Source: Maricaulis sp.
Lineage (GTDB): Bacteria; Pseudomonadota; Alphaproteobacteria; Caulobacterales; Maricaulaceae
Assembly (NCBI RefSeq): GCF_015665295.1
Contig: NZ_JADFAJ010000025.1
Span: forward strand, 1-64,000
Reading direction: 5' to 3'
DNA: 64,000 nucleotides
Notes under the pieces: model-generated
What the model was told of the DNA's origin: nothing
The model's database searches: none
What the model saw: the letters and a program-made list of their open reading frames with translations, nothing else
Position numbers and translations under genes: made by a program
Shown: in pieces, positions 45,703 through 57,139 of the stretch
How the letters are laid out: every line of letters begins with the position of its first letter
Numbering within the stretch: the first letter of the stretch is position 1

Positions 45703-46773
45703 ATGCTGCGTTTCCTGATTCCGGTTTTCCTGGCGGTGGGAGCCGCCTGTTTCGCGTCGCCGGCCATGGCTCAATCCGATGGCGGCTCACGCTGGGCCAT
45801 CGTCGTTCATGGCGGCGCCGGTGTGATTGAACGCGGCGCCATGACGCCGGAACGCGAGGCGGAATATCGCGGCGCGATGGCCGCCGCGCTGGCCCGTGGC
45901 GAGGCCGTCCTCGACAGCGATGGCAGTGCACTGGATGCGATCGAGGCCGTCATTCACGGGCTGGAAGACGATCCGATGTTCAATTCCGGTCGGGGCGCCG
46001 TGTTCACGGCGGCCGGGCGCAATGAACTGGATGCCTCCATCATGGACGGGGCGACGCTCAATGCCGGCGCTGTCGCCGGCGTGACCCAGGTCCGCCATCC
46101 GATTTCGCTCGCCCGCGCTGTGATGGACAATTCGCGCCACGTGATGCTGCAGGGTGAGGGGGCGGAGACCTTCGCCCGCGAGCAGGGGCTGGAAATCGTG
46201 CCGGCAGCCTGGTTCTTCACGGAACGTCGCTGGGCCGCCATGGAAAGATCGCTAGGTGCAATGGGTCTTGCAATCCCGCCGCGCCCGGACGGCGTGCCCG
46301 CTCCGGCCGAGGTGGATCATGGCGAGCTTGAACGCGATGCCCGCGAACACCGTTTCGGGACCGTCGGCGTGGTGGCGCTCGACCGGGCCGGCAATATCGC
46401 GGCGGGGACCTCAACCGGCGGGACAACGGCCAAACGTTGGGGCCGGGTCGGCGACAGCCCGATCATCGGCGCCGGCACTTATGCCAACAATGCCAGCTGC
46501 GGCGTTTCCGCGACCGGGACCGGTGAGTATTTCATCCGGTTGACGGTCGCCAGCCGTATTTGTGCACTGGTTGAACTGCAGGGATTGAGCCTGCAGGCGG
46601 CAGCGGACCAGGTCATCCAGGACGAGCTGACGGCGATGGAAGGCGATGGCGGGATTGTCGCGCTGACCCCGGGCGGCGAAATCGCCTGGAGCTTCAACAC
46701 GCCCGGCATGTATCGCGCCCGCCAGAACGAGGGCGGCGACGCCGTGGTCGCGATCTATGGCGACGAGGATTAA
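45703..46773 (+). CDS. iaaA: Isoaspartyl peptidase / plant-type L-asparaginase, secreted
   Basis: N-terminal-nucleophile hydrolase that autocleaves to expose a catalytic Thr. It hydrolyses isoaspartyl dipeptides and asparagine. The 356-residue precursor has a signal peptide (cleavage after MAQ-type site near 24), WAIVVHGGAGVIERG, NSGRGAVFT, and the cleavage site HRFG-TVGVVALDRAGNIAAGTSTGG with Thr as nucleophile. GTGEYFIR completes the site. ATG 45703 is preferred because GGGGAGAG falls before it. Confidence 0.92.
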   Translation: MLRFLIPVFLAVGAACFASPAMAQSDGGSRWAIVVHGGAGVIERGAMTPEREAEYRGAMAAALARGEAVLDSDGSALDAIEAVIHGLEDDPMFNSGRGAVFTAAGRNELDASIMDGATLNAGAVAGVTQVRHPISLARAVMDNSRHVMLQGEGAETFAREQGLEIVPAAWFFTERRWAAMERSLGAMGLAIPPRPDGVPAPAEVDHGELERDAREHRFGTVGVVALDRAGNIAAGTSTGGTTAKRWGRVGDSPIIGAGTYANNASCGVSATGTGEYFIRLTVASRICALVELQGLSLQAAADQVIQDELTAMEGDGGIVALTPGGEIAWSFNTPGMYRARQNEGGDAVVAIYGDED

Positions 46774-46798
46774 AGCCTCGTCTGCCGCTGCAGGACGG

Positions 46799-46817
46799 GC
46801 CGACCCCGCAGGTCGGC
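46799..46817. terminator. Possible bidirectional hairpin between convergent genes
   Basis: GCCGACC-CCGCA-GGTCGGC, a 7-bp stem in the 64-bp gap between convergent genes. There is no T-tract, so termination is only suggested. Confidence 0.3.
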
Positions 46818-46837
46818 GACATTCGGGGCCATGGCGA

Positions 46838-47746
46838 CTAGAGAATGGAGGGTTCGCCGCGGCTGAAATAGGCCGCGTCGGCCTTCATTTGTGAAATGAT
46901 GTGGTCGAAGGCGGCCCGGACCCGGGCGCTCTTGCGGACGGTTTCGTGCGCGACAACCCAAAGATCCAGCGAACTCTCGAAATCAGGCAGGATGCGTTCC
47001 AGCACCTCGCTGCTGCGGGCGAGGCGGTGAGAGGTCACACCGACCCCGAAACCCGCCTCCAGCCCTTTGACATGGCTGGCCGGGCTGTTCGACTTGAAGG
47101 AGACATGTCGTGGCAGGACCGGCGCGCCGGCTGCAGTCGCGGGCCAGCCGAAATAGTCACCGATCGACCAGCCGACACCGGCGTGATCGGCGAGGTCTTC
47201 CACGGTTTCCGGACGCCCATGCGTGTCGAGATAGGTGCGTGAGGCATACAGGCCGGCACCCACCGTGGCGCCGCGGCGACCGACCAGGCTCTGTTGCGTG
47301 CCCGGCCCGTTCCAGCGAAGCGCGATATCGGCCTCGCGATCCGCAAGATTGGCCGAGTTGTTCTTGATGGCAATGTCGATTCCGATACCCGGATTGGCGA
47401 CCTGGAAACTAACCAGGGCGCGCGGCAGCCAGTCGGCGCCCAGACCCTCCGACGCGGAGACCACGACAAGACCGGCCAGTGACTGGTCCTGCGCCATCGC
47501 CGCACGCTCAATCGCCGAGGCCTCATCGCGCATGCGAGCCGCATGGGCTGTCACCTTCTGACCCAGCGGGGTCAGCCGGGTCTGTCCCTGTTCGCGCTCG
47601 AACAGGGGTTCACCGAAGCGGGATTCCAGCGCCTGAAGTCGGCGCGTTACCGTGGGTTGACTGACCCCGAGCTCATGCGCTGCGGCGGTCAGGCTGCCGG
47701 CCTCGGATACAGCGAGGCAGACGAGATAATCAGACCAGTCATCCAT
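46838..47746 (-). CDS. LysR-family transcriptional regulator
   Basis: A 302-residue regulator. The N-terminal winged helix-turn-helix occupies 1-60 (SEAGSLTAAAHELGVSQPTVTRRLQALE), followed by the linker helix and a periplasmic-binding-like effector domain. The divergent neighbour is a small TPR protein 99 bp away, across an AT-rich spacer, so the regulator may act there. Effector unknown. Confidence 0.92.
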   Translation of the reverse strand: MDDWSDYLVCLAVSEAGSLTAAAHELGVSQPTVTRRLQALESRFGEPLFEREQGQTRLTPLGQKVTAHAARMRDEASAIERAAMAQDQSLAGLVVVSASEGLGADWLPRALVSFQVANPGIGIDIAIKNNSANLADREADIALRWNGPGTQQSLVGRRGATVGAGLYASRTYLDTHGRPETVEDLADHAGVGWSIGDYFGWPATAAGAPVLPRHVSFKSNSPASHVKGLEAGFGVGVTSHRLARSSEVLERILPDFESSLDLWVVAHETVRKSARVRAAFDHIISQMKADAAYFSRGEPSIL

Positions 47747-47845
47747 ACGATTATGTATTCCGATGATGATGATATCGTCAATTCCATTCGCGGAACTTCG
47801 TTCTAAATATAAACAGTGTTCACCGCATCGCTCGTATCGGAGGCA

Positions 47846-48319
47846 ATGATCGTGCGTTCAATCCTGCTCGCTGCAACCCTCGCTGTTGCAGTTTCTCCCA
47901 TGTCATTTGCGCAATCCTGCGAAGCCGCACCGGAACTCGCCGGTCACCGGACCGCGAATGGCGCGGTTCGGGCCCAGTACAACGCGGTCGAGCGCGGTGA
48001 ATGGGCTGATGCCGTGCATATTGGCGAAGGTGTCGTCGAAACCGGCCTTTCGTCGCGCAACAAGATCGCGGCCTATTCGAACCTGTGCGCCGGTTATGCC
48101 GGCTCCGGTGAATTCGAAGCGGCCGTCTCGGCCTGCAATTCGGCGCTCGCGTTGAATGACGCTGCCTGGCGCGCGCTCAACAATCGCGGGGCAGCACATT
48201 GGCTGGCCGGCAATCATGACTCTGCGGCCGCGGATTTCCGGGCTGCCGAAGCGGCCTCGCCCGGCGAGGACGAAGTGATGGCGAATCTCGCACTTGTCAC
48301 GTGCATGACAGCAAGCTGA
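47846..48319 (+). CDS. Secreted protein with tetratricopeptide-like repeats
   Basis: A 157-residue product with a signal peptide (about 1-23, ending SFAQ). It has a helical repeat region: AQYNAVERGEWADAVHIGE, NLCAGYAGSGEFEAAVSACN, and NNRGAAHWLAGNHDSAAADF match two to three TPR units. ATG 47846 follows CGGAGG closely. Probably periplasmic; partner unknown. Followed by a terminator. Confidence 0.75.
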   Translation: MIVRSILLAATLAVAVSPMSFAQSCEAAPELAGHRTANGAVRAQYNAVERGEWADAVHIGEGVVETGLSSRNKIAAYSNLCAGYAGSGEFEAAVSACNSALALNDAAWRALNNRGAAHWLAGNHDSAAADFRAAEAASPGEDEVMANLALVTCMTAS

Positions 48320-48353
48320 TCCTCCCAGACTGGTTTGTAAGCTGCACAGACTG

Positions 48354-48389
48354 GCGGCCGGGGCGTGTTGTGCTCCGGCCGCTTTTTTA
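48354..48389 (+). terminator. Rho-independent terminator after the TPR gene
   Basis: GCGGCCGG and CCGGCCGC pair around loop GGCGTGTTGTGCT, followed by six T. Confidence 0.85.
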
Positions 48390-48511
48390 GGCGCGGAGGT
48401 GCGGGCCAGCGCGGCTGCTGTCGCAGGCTTCTAAATGGTTTCGCTTGCAACTAGAACGGCGGTATCGATGTGAGTATCGGGGTCTGGCCCGGTCGACGCA
48501 GGGGACACGCC

Positions 48512-49141
48512 ATGACGATCCTCCCGCCCAAACCATTGCTGGACGGCTATCGTGATTTTCGCCGCGAGGCGTACAAGACGCAGCGCAGCCACTATGCCGA
48601 GCTCGCCAAGGGCCAGAACCCGCACACGCTGATCATTGCCTGCTCGGACAGTCGTGTGGATCCGGCGGTCGTCTTCAGTGCCCGCCCTGGCGACCTCTTC
48701 GTGGTCCGCAATGTCGCCAATCTGGTGCCGCCGCGCGATGATGACGGTGGGCGCCACGGTGTCTCCGCCGCAATCGAGTTTGCGGTCAGCGCGTTGGGTG
48801 TCGAGCATATCGTGGTGATGGGGCACGGGCAGTGCGGCGGCGTGGCCGCCAGCGTCGCCGGCCTCGACACACTGTCCTTCAAGTATTTGGGACCCTGGCT
48901 CGAACCGCTCGAGCCGGCCCGCGCCGAAGTCCATGCGGTCCATGCCGACGCCGATACCGAACAATTGTGCGATGCGCTCGAACTCAATTCCATTCGCCAC
49001 TCGATCGAGCGGCTGCATCAATTCCCCTTCGTCGAGCAGGCCATCGCCACGCGCGGGCTGCAATTGCACGGCGCGCGCTTCTCGATTCATGACGGGATAC
49101 TGGAATGGATGGGGGCAGACGGCGAATTCCATCCGGTTTAG
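48512..49141 (+). CDS. Beta-class carbonic anhydrase
   Basis: A 209-residue zinc enzyme interconverting CO2 and bicarbonate. Zinc ligands are Cys44 with Asp46-Arg48 dyad in CSDSR, and His105/Cys108 in GHGQCGG. RPGDLFVVRNVAN and GVSAAIEFAV are conserved. Cytoplasmic; it could supply bicarbonate for pyruvate carboxylase, a general point not shown by context. Start ATG 48512; in-frame codons before it lack conservation. Confidence 0.95.
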   Translation: MTILPPKPLLDGYRDFRREAYKTQRSHYAELAKGQNPHTLIIACSDSRVDPAVVFSARPGDLFVVRNVANLVPPRDDDGGRHGVSAAIEFAVSALGVEHIVVMGHGQCGGVAASVAGLDTLSFKYLGPWLEPLEPARAEVHAVHADADTEQLCDALELNSIRHSIERLHQFPFVEQAIATRGLQLHGARFSIHDGILEWMGADGEFHPV

Positions 49142-49238
49142 CCTGAACCGGTCGGAACAGTCGTCAGGCTCGCCATAACGCGCTGATCAACCGGTCGGGA
49201 ACGGACCGGAACCACTTACAAGCAACAGGGAAAACCGG

Positions 49239-50246
49239 ATGAAACTCGCAACACTCAAATCAGATAGCCGCGATGGACGCCTCGTCGTGGTGTCCCGGGA
49301 CCTCGCCTGGTGTGCCGACGCGCATCAGGTTGCCCCGACCTTGCAGGCGGCGCTCGATGACTGGGAGCGCTGCGAGCCAGCCTTGCGTTCGCTGTCCGAC
49401 GAGCTTGAGCGCGAGACCATCCCGCGCGAGCGCTTCCACGAGCGCGAAGCCCTGTCACCGCTGCCGCGTGCCTATCAGTGGGCGGACGGATCGGCCTACG
49501 TCAATCACGTCGAACTGGTCCGCAAGGCCCGCAATGCCGAGATGCCGGCCACCTTCTGGACCGATCCACTGATGTATCAGGGCGGGTCCGATGCCTTCCT
49601 CGCGCCGCGCGCGGACATCCCGCTGGGCGATACGGCCTGGGGCTGTGACATGGAAGGCGAGATTGCCGTCATCACCGGCGACGCGCCGGCCGGCTGTTCG
49701 GTCGATGACGCTGCGAAAACGATCCGGCTGGTCATGCTGGTCAATGACGTGTCCTTGCGCGGGCTGATTCCCGGTGAGCTTGCCAAGGGATTCGGTTTCT
49801 TCCAGTCCAAGCCGCCGACCGCCTTCTCACCGGTCGCCGTGACGCCGGACGAGCTGGGCGAGGCCTGGGACGGCAGGAAGCTGCACCTGCCACTGCTGGT
49901 GAAATATAATGGCGAGCTCTTCGGCAAGGCCGAGTGCGGCATCGACATGACCTTCGATTTCGGCCAGCTGATCGCCCACCTCGCCAAGACACGTCCGGTC
50001 ACCGCCGGCACGATCGTCGGCTCGGGCACAGTGTCCAACAAGCTCGATGACGGTCCGGGCAAGCCGATCGGCGAGGGCGGTGTCGGCTATTCCTGCATCG
50101 CGGAAATCCGCATGATCGAAACCATCAATGACGGCGCGCCCAAGACGCCCTTCATGCAGTATGGCGATACGGTGCGCATCGAGATGAGGGACAAGGACAA
50201 CAAGTCGATCTTCGGCGCGATCGAACAGGAAGTGGTCAAGGCCTGA
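49239..50246 (+). CDS. Fumarylacetoacetate hydrolase family protein
   Basis: A 335-residue protein. The C-terminal FAH domain has the metal-binding CDMEGEIAVITGDAP segment, LVNDVSLRGLIP, FFQSKPPTAFSPVAV, and a GSGTVSNKL segment. The sequence resembles bacterial fumarylacetoacetases of tyrosine breakdown, but no hmgA or maiA lies nearby, so the exact reaction is open. Standalone gene with a spacer on both sides. Confidence 0.87.
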   Translation: MKLATLKSDSRDGRLVVVSRDLAWCADAHQVAPTLQAALDDWERCEPALRSLSDELERETIPRERFHEREALSPLPRAYQWADGSAYVNHVELVRKARNAEMPATFWTDPLMYQGGSDAFLAPRADIPLGDTAWGCDMEGEIAVITGDAPAGCSVDDAAKTIRLVMLVNDVSLRGLIPGELAKGFGFFQSKPPTAFSPVAVTPDELGEAWDGRKLHLPLLVKYNGELFGKAECGIDMTFDFGQLIAHLAKTRPVTAGTIVGSGTVSNKLDDGPGKPIGEGGVGYSCIAEIRMIETINDGAPKTPFMQYGDTVRIEMRDKDNKSIFGAIEQEVVKA

Positions 50247-50359
50247 CCGTCAGGCTGAATGAACGGCTTCCATACCGCATCGACGATCACTAGTCTTCCA
50301 GACGCATAATGAGGGGCGGGGTGGCATACCTCGCCCCCGATTTTGTCGGGGAGTGCGTC

Positions 50360-51910
50360 ATGTCCACCATTCAGGCCTATGTGAAACAGGCATTCGGGAC
50401 CTTCTCCGACCTGGTGGCCATGCAGGCCGCAGCGCTCCCTGACCGGAACGCGCTTCGCTGCGGTGATGACCGGCTCGATTATCGCGGCTTCGACGCCCGC
50501 GCCAACGCCATCACGGCCCGGCTCCAGGCCGACGGCGTGCAACCCGGCGGCGTGGTCGCGGTCTGCGCCGCCAGTTGTATCGATTACATGTGCCTGTTTC
50601 TCGGCACGCTGCGCGCCGGCGCGGCGATCTCACCGCTCTCGCCCTCCGCGACGCCGGCCCAGCTGGCGGCGATGATCCGGGATTGTGATGCCAGCCATGT
50701 CGGCCTTGATGCCGCCGTCTCGGCCCATCTTGCGGCCGAGATCGGCGAGCTGCAGGCCCGCATCCTGGCGCTGGAACCCGGCGCAGCCGGGGAGGCGCTG
50801 GATGACTGGCTGGGTGAGGGCGATGCGACGCCCGAGCCGGTCACCATCACGCCGGACATGGCCTTCAACATCATCTATTCGTCCGGCACGACGGGCACAC
50901 CCAAGGGCATCGTCCAGTCGCACCGCATGCGCTGGCCACATCACAGCCTCACCGATCCGGTCGGCTTCGGTCCGGACGCGGTGACGCTGTGTTCGACGCC
51001 GCTCTATTCCAACACGACCCTGGTCAGCGTCCTGCCGACCCTGGCGGGCGGTGGCACGCTGGTCCTGATGCCGAAATTCAACGCGCGCGGCTTTCTGGAG
51101 CTGGCACAGCAGCACCGGGCGACGCATTCCATGCTGGTTCCCGTGCAGTATCAGCGCATCCTCGCCGACCCGGAGTTCGATCGTTTCGACCTGTCGGCCT
51201 ACCGGCTCAAATTCTGTACCTCGGCGCCCTTCCCGGCCGGGCTGAAGGCGGACGTCCTCAAGCGCTGGCCCGGCGGTCTGGTCGAATATTACGGCATGAC
51301 GGAAGGCGGCGGCACCTGTGTTCTGGTCGCCCACGAGCATCCCGACAAGCTGCACACGGTCGGCAAGGCGATGCCGGGACACGATATCCGCGTCATCAAT
51401 GCCGGCGGGCAAGAATGCGCGCCCGGCGAGATCGGGGAAGTCGTCGGCCGGTCCGGTGCGATGATGACCGGCTATCACGGTCAGCCGGAAAAGACCCGCG
51501 AGGCGGAATGGTACAGCCCGGACGGCGAGCGCTTCATCCGCACCGGCGACCTGGCCTCACGCGACGAGGACGGCTTCTTCACCCTTGTCGGCCGGGCCAA
51601 GGACATGATCATTTCCGGCGGCATGAATATCTACCCCGCCGACCTGGAAGCGATCCTGCGCGCGCATGGCGATGTTGCCGATGTCGCGGTGATCGGCGTG
51701 CCCTCGGTCGATTGGGGCGAGACGCCCGTCGCCTGTGTTGTTCCGGTGGCGGGCAGTTCAGTGACGCCCGAGGCGCTCAAGGCTTACGCGAATGCGCAAT
51801 TGGGCAAGATGCAGCGGATCAGTGCGGTCCGCCTGATGGCCGAACTGCCCCGCAGCGCCATTGGCAAGGTGTTGAAGCGCGAGCTGCAAGACCGCTGGGC
51901 GCGGGCCTAA
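50360..51910 (+). CDS. AMP-dependent acyl-CoA synthetase/ligase
   Basis: A 516-residue adenylating enzyme. Motif A5 region IIYSSGTTGTPKGIVQSHR near 180, YYGMTEGGG near 305, the hinge and RTGDLASRDEDGFFTLVGRAKDM IISGG near 400, and the catalytic Lys in AIGKVLKREL near the C-terminus. It probably activates a fatty or aromatic carboxylate to its CoA ester. Start ATG 50360, preceded by GGGGAG. Substrate not deducible. Confidence 0.92.
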   Translation: MSTIQAYVKQAFGTFSDLVAMQAAALPDRNALRCGDDRLDYRGFDARANAITARLQADGVQPGGVVAVCAASCIDYMCLFLGTLRAGAAISPLSPSATPAQLAAMIRDCDASHVGLDAAVSAHLAAEIGELQARILALEPGAAGEALDDWLGEGDATPEPVTITPDMAFNIIYSSGTTGTPKGIVQSHRMRWPHHSLTDPVGFGPDAVTLCSTPLYSNTTLVSVLPTLAGGGTLVLMPKFNARGFLELAQQHRATHSMLVPVQYQRILADPEFDRFDLSAYRLKFCTSAPFPAGLKADVLKRWPGGLVEYYGMTEGGGTCVLVAHEHPDKLHTVGKAMPGHDIRVINAGGQECAPGEIGEVVGRSGAMMTGYHGQPEKTREAEWYSPDGERFIRTGDLASRDEDGFFTLVGRAKDMIISGGMNIYPADLEAILRAHGDVADVAVIGVPSVDWGETPVACVVPVAGSSVTPEALKAYANAQLGKMQRISAVRLMAELPRSAIGKVLKRELQDRWARA

Positions 51911-51917
51911 ACGGACC

Positions 51918-52253
51918 CTAGTGCGCCTGGTCCGGCGTCATCTTGAGCTGATAGCGGGTCCCGTCAAAGCCCTCGAAGGCCTCGGCGATCTGGGGATGCT
52001 CGACCGGCCCGTTCTCGGCGTCGGGCAGGAGATTGCCCTCTGACACATAGGCGCCGTAATAGCTGTCCTCGTTCTCGGCCAGCAGGTGGTAGAAGGGCTG
52101 GTCCTTGGACGGGCGGACGTTTTCCGGGATGGATTCATACCATTCCTCGGTATTGGCGAACTCCGGATCGACATCGACCACCACCCCGCGGAAGGGGAAG
52201 AGACGGTGGCGTACCACATCGCCGAGTCCGAATTTGGCGTTGCGAACGATCAT
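51918..52253 (-). CDS. hspQ: Heat shock protein HspQ (YccV-like)
   Basis: A 111-residue beta-barrel protein. Diagnostic stretches are KFGLGDVVRHRLFPFRGVV, and QPFYHLLAENEDSYYGAYVSEGNL. In enterobacteria HspQ binds hemimethylated oriC DNA and acts as a Lon substrate and specificity enhancer. ATG 52253 starts the conserved core; a GTG three codons upstream is in frame but unnecessary. Convergent with the ligase gene, 7 bp apart. Confidence 0.93.
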   Translation of the reverse strand: MIVRNAKFGLGDVVRHRLFPFRGVVVDVDPEFANTEEWYESIPENVRPSKDQPFYHLLAENEDSYYGAYVSEGNLLPDAENGPVEHPQIAEAFEGFDGTRYQLKMTPDQAH

Positions 52254-52474
52254 GCTCAACACTCTGACACAAACTTGCCGGCGTGGACCATCCTCGCACG
52301 GCAGCCCCTATTTAGGGCGTTTGGAGCAATAAGCTACGGCCTGTGCTGCCATAGGTCACCCATCCTTGCAGGTCGGGCGCTTCCTTGTATCCTGCAACCA
52401 ACAACGAGATCAGTCCGATTCGAGCCGCGCCCCGCGAACCCGCAAGCGGCGCGCCGGTCGGCAAGAGGTATATC

Positions 52475-53602
52475 ATGGCGGAGCCATCGCCCCGGGGCTC
52501 TCCGGGCACGGACACCGCCGCACGCAAGCGGAGAGGTCGCAATCGCGCGCCATCTCCCGTGTACGGCGCGATCGATCTGGGAACCAATAATTGCCGCATG
52601 CTCCTGGCGCAGCGCTCGGGCGCGAGCTTTCATGTGGTCGACGCCTTCTCACGCGTTGTGCGGCTGGGCGAGGGGATTACCGGCTCCGGGGCCTTGTCAC
52701 AGGACGCCATGGACCGTGCCGTTGAAGCGCTGAAGGTCTGCGCCGACAAGATCCGTCGCCAGAATGTCGTCAAGCATCGTTCGATCGCGACCCAGGCCTG
52801 CCGCATGGCGGCCAATGGCCAGGAGTTTCTCGACCGCGTCGAGCGCGAGACCGGGCTCATTTTCGATCTCATTTCCGCCGAGGAAGAGGCCCGCCTTGCC
52901 GTGCACGGCTGTGTCGACCTGCTCGACGAGGACAGGGATGCCGCCCTGGTTATCGATATCGGCGGTGGCTCGACCGAACTGTCATGGGTTGATCTGTCAG
53001 AGTGGCGTCGGCGCGGCGGTCGCGACAGTGGCGGTCGCCCGCCGATGAAGTCCTGGACCTCGACGCCCGTCGGTGTTGTGACGCTGTCCGAACGTTTCCC
53101 CGAGCGCGAGGATCGCGCCGAGTGGTACCAGGAGATGAAGACCTATGCGCGCGATCTGATGAAGACGCCGCGTGGCGCCAAGACGATGCGGCCGCTGTTC
53201 CGCGATGGTCGCGCCCATCTCGTGGGAACATCGGGCACCGTCACCTCGATGGCCGGTGTGCATCTTCGTCTGCCGCGCTATGACCGCTCTAAGGTCGATG
53301 GTCTGTGGATGACCGGCGAGGAGGCGCTGGATGCTTGCAAGCGCTTGCGCGAGCTGGACTTTCACGGCCGCTCCCAGGAGCCCACGATCGGTGCCGACCG
53401 GGCCGAGCTGGTGCTCGCCGGCTGTGCCATTTACGAGGCCGTCGCCGAGCTCTGGCCCGCCGACCGGCTGCGGGTCGGTGACCGGGGCTTGCGCGAAGGC
53501 ATGTTGCTCAATCTGATGCGAAAGTCCAAGAAGCGCAGGCGCCGTCGCCGCAAGGGCGAGACAGCTGGCCCGGCGACGCAGACCACGGGACCGGACGAAT
53601 GA
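52475..53602 (+). CDS. Ppx/GppA family phosphatase (exopolyphosphatase-like)
   Basis: A 375-residue protein of the ASKHA fold. Phosphate-1 motif YGAIDLGTNNCRMLLA near 29-44, VVDAFSRVVRLGEG, and the phosphate-2 region VIDIGGGSTELSWV near 150-163 are clear. LVGTSGTVTSMAGV and VGDRGLREGML follow. The C-terminus is a basic run (KSKKRRRRRRKG), which may bind RNA or polyphosphate. Acts on polyphosphate and/or pppGpp by family; which one is unknown. ATGA overlap with rlmE. Confidence 0.9.
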   Translation: MAEPSPRGSPGTDTAARKRRGRNRAPSPVYGAIDLGTNNCRMLLAQRSGASFHVVDAFSRVVRLGEGITGSGALSQDAMDRAVEALKVCADKIRRQNVVKHRSIATQACRMAANGQEFLDRVERETGLIFDLISAEEEARLAVHGCVDLLDEDRDAALVIDIGGGSTELSWVDLSEWRRRGGRDSGGRPPMKSWTSTPVGVVTLSERFPEREDRAEWYQEMKTYARDLMKTPRGAKTMRPLFRDGRAHLVGTSGTVTSMAGVHLRLPRYDRSKVDGLWMTGEEALDACKRLRELDFHGRSQEPTIGADRAELVLAGCAIYEAVAELWPADRLRVGDRGLREGMLLNLMRKSKKRRRRRRKGETAGPATQTTGPDE

Positions 53603-54411
53603 GCGACGACGACAAGACACCGCCGGACGATCAGACCCCCAATGGCGAGCCGTCGGGTGAGGGCGCTGGCGGCGATGGTGATGGCGAAATCCCCGGTTGG
53701 GGCAGCAGCGACAAGCGTCGCCGCCGTGTCTCCGGCCCGATGAAGAAGGGCGGTGACGCGCGCGCCGCCAAGCAGATGTTCGAACGGGTCAAGACGGCCC
53801 GCGGCCGCAAGACCTCGTCCACGCGCTGGCTGCAGCGGCAGCTCAATGATCCCTATGTGAAGAAAGCCCAGATGGAGGGCTATCGCTCGCGCGCGGCCTA
53901 CAAGCTGCTGCAGCTGGATGAGCGTTTCAAACTCCTCAGGCCGGGCATGCGCGTGGTCGATCTCGGCTCGGCGCCGGGCGGCTGGGTGCAGGTGGCGCTG
54001 AAGGCCGGCGCCTCGGAAGTGGTCGGTATCGACCTGCTGGAAATCGAGGCCATCGCCGGCGCGACCCTGCTGCAAAAGGATTTCACCGAGGAAGACGCGC
54101 CCGCCCTGGTAAAAGCCGAAATGGGCGGCGCTGCCGACGCGGTCATCTCCGATCTTGCCCCGTGGACGACCGGCCACAAGAGCACGGACCATTTGCGCAT
54201 CGTTGCCCTGGCTGAAATGGCGGCCCATTTTGCGGTCGAGACCTTGAAGCCCGGCGGCTTCTTCATCGCCAAGGTCTTCCAGGGCGGCTCTGATGGCGAG
54301 CTCTTGAACCTGCTCAAGGCCAATTTCGAGAAGGTCCGCCACTTCAAGCCGGACGCCAGCCGCTCGGAAAGCGCCGAGACCTTTGTGGTCGCGATGGGGT
54401 TCAAGGGGTAG
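53599..54411 (+). CDS. rlmE: 23S rRNA (uridine-2'-O-)-methyltransferase
   Basis: Methylates U2552 of 23S rRNA (E. coli numbering) during late 50S assembly. The 270-residue protein has a 60-residue acidic then basic N-terminal extension, the RSRAAYKLLQLDE catalytic Lys helix, SAM motif VDLGSAPGGWVQ, ISDLAPWTTG with the catalytic Asp, IAKVFQGG with the second Lys, and SAETFVVA with Glu: the full K-D-K-E tetrad. Coupled to the Ppx/GppA gene, a common alphaproteobacterial arrangement. Confidence 0.95.
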   Translation: MSDDDKTPPDDQTPNGEPSGEGAGGDGDGEIPGWGSSDKRRRRVSGPMKKGGDARAAKQMFERVKTARGRKTSSTRWLQRQLNDPYVKKAQMEGYRSRAAYKLLQLDERFKLLRPGMRVVDLGSAPGGWVQVALKAGASEVVGIDLLEIEAIAGATLLQKDFTEEDAPALVKAEMGGAADAVISDLAPWTTGHKSTDHLRIVALAEMAAHFAVETLKPGGFFIAKVFQGGSDGELLNLLKANFEKVRHFKPDASRSESAETFVVAMGFKG

Positions 54412-54570
54412 GGTCTCAGCCCGCCCTGTCCTCCGTCCGCTGGATCGACATCGGGACGCCATGGGCGCCCATTGCGACGGGAAGGTCATTTGCAGGCGCA
54501 AATGCGGCGAGAGGCTGGCGCGTGTTCGCCCCGCCTTGCCCGCAGCTCGCGCGGTGCCTAGCGTGATCTC

Positions 54571-55284
54571 ATGGACACCCGCCCGGACAGTTCGGCGCTG
54601 CAACGCCTTTCAGACGGTATCTGGACCGCGTCCGGTGATGTCGTCACGGGTGTCGCCGGGTTCCACTACCCCACAAGGATGGTCGTCATCCGTCTTGATG
54701 ATGACAGTCTGTGGGTCTGGTCACCGGTAGCGCTGAATGAAGCCTGCAAGCGCGAGATCGATGCGCTCGGACGGGTCGCCCATATCGTGGCACCCAACAG
54801 CCTGCACCATCTCGCCCTGGCCGACTGGCAGTCTGCCTATCCGGCTGCGTGCCTGCACGGCGCGCCGGGGATGGCCGCCCGGCTCCCCGATCTTGAATTC
54901 GACCGCGTGCTGACCGACACCGCCGATCCGGCCTGGGCCGGCCAGATCGATCAGCTCGTCGTGCCCGGTAACCGCATCACCACTGAAGTCGTCTTCTTCC
55001 ACCGGGCCAGCGGCACGGTGATCTTTACCGACCTGATCCAGCACTTGCCGGATAACTGGTATTCCGGCTGGCGTCGCTGGGTCGCCCGCTGGGACCGGAT
55101 GACCGGGGAGGAGCCGGCCGTCCCCGGCAAGTTCCGTCTCGCCTTCCGTGATCGACGGGCAGCGCGAGTCGTCATCGACCGTGTCCTCGCCTGGCCGGCC
55201 AGAACCGTCCTGTTCGCCCATGGTGCGCCGGTGCGGGACGATGCACACGCTTTTCTCAAGCGGGCCTTTGCCTGGTTGCGGTGA
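54571..55284 (+). CDS. DUF4336 family protein
   Basis: A 237-residue protein with distant metallo-beta-lactamase character. Signature portions are DGIWTASGDVV, VVIRLDDDSLWVWSPVAL, VAHIVAPNSLHHLALADW, and TEVVFFHRASGTVIFTDLI. An incomplete HxHxDH set suggests it may not bind metals like true MBL enzymes. Function unknown. Separate gene with a 159-bp gap upstream in which I see no feature. Confidence 0.83.
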   Translation: MDTRPDSSALQRLSDGIWTASGDVVTGVAGFHYPTRMVVIRLDDDSLWVWSPVALNEACKREIDALGRVAHIVAPNSLHHLALADWQSAYPAACLHGAPGMAARLPDLEFDRVLTDTADPAWAGQIDQLVVPGNRITTEVVFFHRASGTVIFTDLIQHLPDNWYSGWRRWVARWDRMTGEEPAVPGKFRLAFRDRRAARVVIDRVLAWPARTVLFAHGAPVRDDAHAFLKRAFAWLR

Positions 55285-55338
55285 GGCTGGGGCGGGTGTC
55301 TTGATGTCAGGCGCCACAGCGCGCGGACTGCCCCATTG

Positions 55339-57007
<1,669 letters not shown>

Positions 57008-57139
57008 TCCCCAGGCGCGGGATCCGGCGGAGGGCAAGCACCATCACCGTATGGAGGCCATGCCCGGGCGGAGATTGCCGGTGTGCGGCGGGGTGGCTAC
57101 CCCGCCGTCATCCATTTTGCCCCCGGGGGAGACAACACG

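Noticed and set aside
50312-50337. GGGGCG/CGCCCC inverted pair before the AMP-ligase gene
   Set aside because: Only six pairs with a 13-nt loop and no T-tract or switch-like consensus; likely chance in GC-rich DNA.
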